DNA of 15,620 bases, taken from NCBI GenBank assembly GCA_903905395.1, contig CAIVGD010000375.1:1-15620 (forward strand). Direction: 5' to 3'. Below are positions 11,589 through 15,620 of the stretch, in pieces. Within the stretch, counting starts at the first letter, position 1. The number at the start of each line of letters is the position of its first letter. A model generated the notes under the pieces. The model saw only the letters and a list, made by a program, of their open reading frames with translations. It had not been told where the DNA came from and ran no database searches. Made by a program: the position numbers and the translations under genes. This DNA comes from an uncultured Verrucomicrobiota bacterium. Its GTDB lineage: Bacteria; Verrucomicrobiota; Verrucomicrobiia; Methylacidiphilales; Verrucolacustridaceae.

Positions 11589-11909
11589 TTCAAGCCGGTT
11601 AAGGAATGTTGGGATTCGAATTTTCATACAACATACATTTGCATGGCCGTGAGACATTAATCGCCAAGTTGTTTCGTTATTGCTGGACCTAATTGGACCG
11701 ATAAGACCACATTCGCAAAGAATTTTCTACCTCAATAAGGCTGTTGCCCAGTCTTTGGGTATGCCGATTTGATTGCGGTTGGTCTGTCTCCGTTTTGCCC
11801 AGCGCGTGTAGCGATCCAAGTTGGGTAACATTGGATTCAGATGTCGAAGGTAGTATTCCCGCTTTACTATATCGACCAGCGGAAGCTGAAAGAAATGAGA
11901 GATGCGCAC
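11589..11909. other. Intergenic stretch without a supported gene
   Basis: This 321-base stretch separates the plus-strand binding protein from the minus-strand M20 gene. It is AT-richer than its neighbours. One minus-strand frame (GTG at 11909, immediately after the M20 stop, to 11727) encodes 60 residues with no recognised family. No repeat array, TTGACA promoter or hairpin with a T-run stands out. Confidence 0.55.
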
Positions 11910-13070
11910 CTACGCCGAAAGCATCAATTCAAGATAGACCTGCTCGGCTAGTTTCAATTGTGAAAGTGCGATCCACTCGTCCTTGATGTGTGCCTGAGCG
12001 ATGTCGCCAGGCCCGATGACGATCGCGGGAATTTGTGTGCTGTAATGGCTGGCGTTTGTCGCCCATGGTGCCCCGATCGCCGTAGCGTCCAGATCACGGC
12101 GTTCCAGCGCGGCGGCCACAAAACGCGTAAATGCATCGCGCCCTTGAGGGTTTAAAGGCTCAAGAGAAAAACCCGCATTGAGAGTGATTTCCCCAGGTAC
12201 CTGCCCGGGGCATAAAGCACGAACTGGTGCGAGCACTTTTTCAATTTCCGGGAGAACGCGAGCAACGACCTCTCCGGGCATTAGGCGGCGGTCAAATCCG
12301 ATTTCGCAGCTATCAGCGATGATATTCACCTGCCTTCCTCCATGTATCACGTTGATACTCGCCGCAGCCTTGCCCGCGAGTGGATGCTGAGCCGTCAAGC
12401 TTGGGATGTAGTGCGATTCTAACGCACTTATGACTTTCACCATAAGGCTGATGGCAGATTTTCCTTTTGAGGGATCCGAGGAATGCGCCGCACAGCCGCG
12501 GGTTACTATTGTGCCGCGCACTAGGCCGCCATGAGCAACTACAGGCCGCATTTGAGTCGGCTCGCCCACAAGAATGCCACGAATGCGGGCATTGGCAGCA
12601 AGCTCGCGTAATTCCACCTGCGTGAACGTTTTTGCTCCGGTCATTCCAGATTCTTCGTCTATGGAAAAGAGCAGGCCGATATTCAACTGGCGCTTTGGGG
12701 CCAGCGAATATTGCCGCAAAGCCCAAAGCATGGCTGCACCGGAACCTTTGGTATCGCAAGCACCGAGTCCAAAAAATCGACCGTCTTCGCACTTGGCGAC
12801 CAACGGATCGATGTTCATCTCGCTCGCGCTAACGGTGTCGAGATGGCTATCGAAGAGCAACCAATCGGCCCCCGGTGCGCCTTCGCATGTAATCAATAGG
12901 TTGAAACTTTCTCCAACCACAGGACAACGTCGTGTTTGCAGGCCCCAGCCTGTAGCAAGTGCTTCAAGGTAGATCGCGAGTTCGCGTTCGGGGTGAGGTT
13001 TCTTAGAAAGGGCGCCGTTGACGGTATCGAAGCCGATCATCCTTTCAAGAAGTTCACGACAGGAGTTCAC
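11910..13070 (-). CDS. M20 family metallopeptidase / N-acyl-amino-acid deacylase (ArgE/DapE-like)
   Basis: A 386-residue enzyme of the ArgE/DapE/ACY1 group. Binuclear zinc ligands and catalytic residues are visible: H76 and catalytic D78 in DSHLDTV, bridging D106 in GACDTKGS, catalytic E139 and ligand E140 in SIDEESGM, E170 in VGEPT, and a late His in IAQAHIKDEW at about 361. The dimerisation lid lies in between, with AHSSDPSKGKSAI. It would remove an acyl group from an amino acid or cleave a small peptide. GTG start at 13070 shares GTGA with the stop of the serine dehydratase alpha gene, so it is the last gene of a coupled operon. The context suggests that it frees an amino acid for degradation; the exact substrate cannot be deduced. 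Confidence 0.93.
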   Translation of the reverse strand: MNSCRELLERMIGFDTVNGALSKKPHPERELAIYLEALATGWGLQTRRCPVVGESFNLLITCEGAPGADWLLFDSHLDTVSASEMNIDPLVAKCEDGRFFGLGACDTKGSGAAMLWALRQYSLAPKRQLNIGLLFSIDEESGMTGAKTFTQVELRELAANARIRGILVGEPTQMRPVVAHGGLVRGTIVTRGCAAHSSDPSKGKSAISLMVKVISALESHYIPSLTAQHPLAGKAAASINVIHGGRQVNIIADSCEIGFDRRLMPGEVVARVLPEIEKVLAPVRALCPGQVPGEITLNAGFSLEPLNPQGRDAFTRFVAAALERRDLDATAIGAPWATNASHYSTQIPAIVIGPGDIAQAHIKDEWIALSQLKLAEQVYLELMLSA

Positions 13071-13960
13071 TGCTTGGAGCTGATGTTGGAATGTGAAGGA
13101 TGAAATCGCAATCCGGTGGGGGTTATGGCGAGTCCGCCTTCAGCCGTTTCTTTCAATGCACGCGGCATCCGGCGACCGATGTCGCGCATGGCGATTACGA
13201 CATCGTCAAAGGGAACCACGCACCGTGTATTTGCGAGCGCCATCGTAGCGGCAAGAAAAGAATGCACTGCAAACATACCGTTTCGGCTCACGCACGGCAC
13301 CTCGACGTAGCCGCCGATAGGGTCGCAAACCAGTCCAAGGGTGTTCATGAGGGAAAAAGCCGCTGCGTTGACAGCCTGCTCCGGCGTGCCGCCCAGGGCT
13401 TCGACAACGGCTGCTGCCGCCATGCTCGAAGCGCTGCCGATTTCCGCCTGACATCCCCCCTTAGCACCAGAAAAACTGGCATTTGCACCGATGATATGCC
13501 CGATGCCTCCTGCTGTGAGCAGGGCCATGGCCGCCTGCTCATCGGTGAGGTGGTGTGTTTCCTGTAAGGAAAGCAGGCAAGCTGGCACTACTCCAGCCGA
13601 TCCAGCCGTGGGCGTCGCCACGATGAGACCAAATGCCGCATTTGTTTCCAACACCGCAAAACCATACGCAATGGTTTTTGCAAATTGTGAACCGAAAAGG
13701 GGCGCGCCGGCTTGCGAGTAAGCCAAGAGCTTTCTGGCATCACCTCCGGAAAGACCGCTTGGCGAAAGGCCGTCAATCGCGAGTCCTTTATTCACCGAAT
13801 CGCGCATGAGTGAGAAATACCTGATCATCCGCCCCAGAATGGCCTCGCGCGTCTCCTGAGTTTCCTCGATCTCCAGCGCAATCGTGATTTCGCAGATCGA
13901 AAGGCCATGCTCGGAGCATAGTGCCAGCAGTTCAAGGGCTTTGGAAAAATGACACTTCAT
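13067..13960 (-). CDS. sdaAA: L-serine dehydratase, iron-sulphur-dependent, alpha subunit
   Basis: A 297-residue subunit that deaminates L-serine to pyruvate and ammonia, with the [4Fe-4S] cluster acting as Lewis acid. The signature segments are all there: TPTAGSAGVVPACLLSLQET near 116-135, GGIGHIIGANASFSGAKGGC, QAEIGSASSMAAAAVVEALG, and LVCDPIGGYVEVPCVSRNG. C170, C212 and C223 are the three cluster cysteines. The length matches the two-subunit enzymes of Bacillus type. The ATG overlaps the beta-subunit stop by ATGA, and its own stop overlaps the M20 start by GTGA. No ribosome-binding site is evident, which fits translational coupling. Confidence 0.96.
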   Translation of the reverse strand: MKCHFSKALELLALCSEHGLSICEITIALEIEETQETREAILGRMIRYFSLMRDSVNKGLAIDGLSPSGLSGGDARKLLAYSQAGAPLFGSQFAKTIAYGFAVLETNAAFGLIVATPTAGSAGVVPACLLSLQETHHLTDEQAAMALLTAGGIGHIIGANASFSGAKGGCQAEIGSASSMAAAAVVEALGGTPEQAVNAAAFSLMNTLGLVCDPIGGYVEVPCVSRNGMFAVHSFLAATMALANTRCVVPFDDVVIAMRDIGRRMPRALKETAEGGLAITPTGLRFHPSHSNISSKQ

Positions 13961-14625
13961 ACAAGCCGGGGCAAAACACGGATTTTCTTGACGTGATCTA
14001 TCTTTCGCAAAAGGGCGGCGACTTCCGATTGCGGCACAGCATCAAGCTCGATGACTGTGAGAGCATCTGCCCCTCGATACCTGCGTGCGGTGCGGATGGT
14101 CGCGATATTAGTAGCCACGCAGGCTAGCACTGCCGTGATGTGGGCAAGAAAACCCGGCCGATCCTGATGCCATATGACCAAGGCTTCGAGTGAGCCCGTG
14201 AGAAGCGTGATAAATCCGTCGAGTTGCGTGATTTCTACACTTCCTCCACCGATGGAAGCGGCCACCATATCAAGTTTTTCCCCTGCCGCATCCGTTAGCT
14301 CTAGCCGGGCCGTGTTGGGATGGGTCGACTCTCCAAGATCGATGGTTTCAAACTCTACTTTCAGGCCAGCCTGCTCGGCGAGAGCGAGTGCGTCTTTTAG
14401 TCGTTCGTCGGTCGGCCTCCAGCCAAGCAGACCCGCGACGATTGCCCTGTCCGTGGCGTGGCCCTTGCCAGTCGCGGCAAAGGAGCCGTGCAGCCCGATT
14501 TTTGCTGCGCTAGGAGTGCCATCGAAAAGAAAATTAGCCAGAAGGCCGATGCGCACCGCCCCGGCAGTGTGCGAGCTTGAAGGCCCGACCATTGGCGGGC
14601 CGATGATATCGAAGACAGAACTCAC
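13957..14625 (-). CDS. sdaAB: L-serine dehydratase, iron-sulphur-dependent, beta subunit
   Basis: A subunit of about 222 residues. The N-terminus SVFDIIGPPMVGPSSSHTAG holds the G-P-S-S-S-H-T-A-G motif of the beta domain. A C-terminal ACT domain (about 150-220) starts ALVIWHQDRPGFLAHITAVL and includes NIATIRTARR; in related enzymes this part gives stability or regulation. The frame opens with a GTG at 14634, which overlaps the upstream gene by 13 bases. The GTG at 14625 gives MSSVFDIIG and exactly the GTGA four-base overlap seen at the other junctions, with GAGTGG about seven bases upstream, so it is preferred. Confidence 0.95.
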   Translation of the reverse strand: MSSVFDIIGPPMVGPSSSHTAGAVRIGLLANFLFDGTPSAAKIGLHGSFAATGKGHATDRAIVAGLLGWRPTDERLKDALALAEQAGLKVEFETIDLGESTHPNTARLELTDAAGEKLDMVAASIGGGSVEITQLDGFITLLTGSLEALVIWHQDRPGFLAHITAVLACVATNIATIRTARRYRGADALTVIELDAVPQSEVAALLRKIDHVKKIRVLPRLV

Positions 14626-15620
14626 CGTAGCCACTCATCGATATGGCCAGCGACGAATTCGTCGTCAACAAGTTCCGGATAGGCCCTCGAGACACGGGTA
14701 AGCTCCTCGTTTTGCCCCACAGAGAGTTGCTCGTGTGGATTGAGGCAATTAATCGTGGGCACCAACCCTTGCCGGCGAAGTATTTCAAGAATCCCGGGGA
14801 TGCAACCTGCAAAGCGGTTGGCGGAATCAAACAGGGCAGCGTTCATGTCGGTCACAGCAACCGCTTTAGCAAGCCATTCGCGCGGGACGGGCCCATCTCC
14901 GAGCGCCTTGACATCCTCTAGGAGTTGCACGGCTTTTTGTGTCCACACGCCCCAATGTCCAAGCAGTCCGCCAGAAATGCGTCTCGTGGTTGTGCCAAAC
15001 CGGAACGGAGTCAGCAGATCGGAGACGATGGTGTCGTCATTCCCGGTATAGAGAACTATGTCTTGGCGCCCTGCCTCCATCACCGCCCGCACGACATCTA
15101 TAGTTTGGTAGCGGTTAAAAGGCGCTATCTTTATGGCTATAACGTTTTCAATCTCCGCAAATTGGCGCCAAAACAAAAAGCTCAACACGCGTCCACCAAC
15201 GGAGGGTTGAAGGTAAAAGCCGATCACTGGTATCGCCTCCGCTACCACTCGAGCGTGCTTCAAAATCTCCTGTTCACACTCGTTTTTCCAGGCGGCGAGA
15301 TTAAGTAGCCCAGCCTGATACCCGAATCCGACGGCCAGTTGGGCCTCGGCCAGCGCCTGGCACGTGAGCCCGCATAATCCCGCGATCTTGATAAACGGCC
15401 GGTGCGCTTTTTGTAGGGCCGCATCGATGGTGCACGATGCCAGCTCAAGGACCGGCGCCATCAAGCCGTGCTCGCGAATCTCAAACTGAGTCGAGTGGAC
15501 GGCCACTGCAAGGCCGCCGCAACCAGCCGCCACATAGTAGCGCGTCAAGGCGCACTGATGCTTTTCAGAAAGCTGGCGGCGGGCGTTGAGAGCCAGTGGG
15601 TGGGCGGGGATGGCGTGTCC
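14622..15620 (-). CDS. Dihydrodipicolinate synthase/N-acetylneuraminate lyase family protein, 5' end cut by window edge
   Basis: The minus-strand frame is open to the right edge, giving 332 visible residues. At the visible start GHAIPAHPLALNARRQLSEK marks the first strand and loop of a DHDPS/NAL TIM barrel. Catalytic residues fit: Tyr in VIGFYLQPSVGG (visible residue 136) and Schiff-base Lys in AIKIAPFNRYQ (164), 28 apart as in E. coli DapA (Tyr133, Lys161). Class I aldolases of this superfamily split or join pyruvate with aldehydes. It lacks the standard DapA G-I-K-E-A motif, and the protein is longer than DapA, so it is probably not lysine biosynthesis but a catabolic or sugar-acid lyase. 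It is the first visible gene of the operon with serine dehydratase and an M20 deacylase. Confidence 0.86.
   Translation of the reverse strand, partial: GHAIPAHPLALNARRQLSEKHQCALTRYYVAAGCGGLAVAVHSTQFEIREHGLMAPVLELASCTIDAALQKAHRPFIKIAGLCGLTCQALAEAQLAVGFGYQAGLLNLAAWKNECEQEILKHARVVAEAIPVIGFYLQPSVGGRVLSFLFWRQFAEIENVIAIKIAPFNRYQTIDVVRAVMEAGRQDIVLYTGNDDTIVSDLLTPFRFGTTTRRISGGLLGHWGVWTQKAVQLLEDVKALGDGPVPREWLAKAVAVTDMNAALFDSANRFAGCIPGILEILRRQGLVPTINCLNPHEQLSVGQNEELTRVSRAYPELVDDEFVAGHIDEWLR

Noticed and set aside
11727..11909. A 60-codon minus-strand frame beginning with GTG right after the M20 stop
   Set aside because: No family recognised, no ribosome-binding site, and low-GC intergenic composition; not enough to call a gene.
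13100..13567. Long plus-strand open frames opposite the serine dehydratase and M20 genes
   Set aside because: They are shadow frames of strongly conserved minus-strand enzymes and show no motifs.

Overview
This is a bacterial chromosomal window with dense genes, short spacers and a moderately GC-rich composition. No rRNA, tRNA or phage gene is visible. The mix of divergent polysaccharide glycosyltransferases, PIN and RelE toxin modules, a DUF4143 ATPase, a four-helix-bundle (23S rRNA intervening-sequence-type) protein and many starts without Shine-Dalgarno sites resembles environmental Verrucomicrobiota or related PVC bacteria. That assignment is inference; no marker gene proves it.

Layout. 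(1) 1-3430 is surface-polysaccharide machinery. Three glycosyltransferase genes lie on the minus strand: one cut by the left edge with a GRLGNK motif, a GT10 fucosyltransferase and a GT-B-like protein. A divergent FkbM-type methyltransferase-like gene lies on the plus strand. (2) 3380-7254 is a run of small accessory modules, all on the plus strand: a Phd-like/RelE-like pair, a second Phd-like antitoxin with a PIN toxin, a DUF4143 AAA ATPase, a four-helix-bundle protein and an AbrB-type VapB with VapC. The first four spacers carry degenerate 7-bp repeat arrays of GGANGAC type. Four of the five modules start at an ATG with no Shine-Dalgarno site and an exact TTGACA 34-36 bp upstream, so they probably make leaderless mRNAs. 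(3) 7307-9075 returns to polysaccharide synthesis with a GT4-like and a GT2-like gene that converge and share stop-codon bases. (4) 9076-9648 holds an ArsR-type regulator gene and three copies of a 28-32 bp palindrome: one at its start codon, one over its stop codon, one just upstream of the GT2 gene. This looks like a small self-regulated circuit. (5) 9640-10321 is a decayed zone with a 59-residue antitoxin-like ORF, the first 30 codons of a nucleotidyltransferase, an ABC-ATPase tail fragment and a short membrane protein. (6) 10452-11588 encodes a membrane-anchored PotD-like solute-binding protein. (7) 11910 to the right edge is a minus-strand catabolic operon: a DHDPS/NAL-family lyase (cut by the edge), both subunits of an iron-sulphur L-serine dehydratase and an M20 deacylase, each start overlapping the previous stop by 4 bases.

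The polysaccharide genes probably decorate a capsule or exopolysaccharide. The toxin-antitoxin run sits inside that locus, and a duplicated 5' end of the GT4 gene on the far side of vapBC suggests modules were inserted between glycosyltransferase genes. The most novel signals are the repeat-array/leaderless-promoter/module pattern and the ArsR palindrome circuit.
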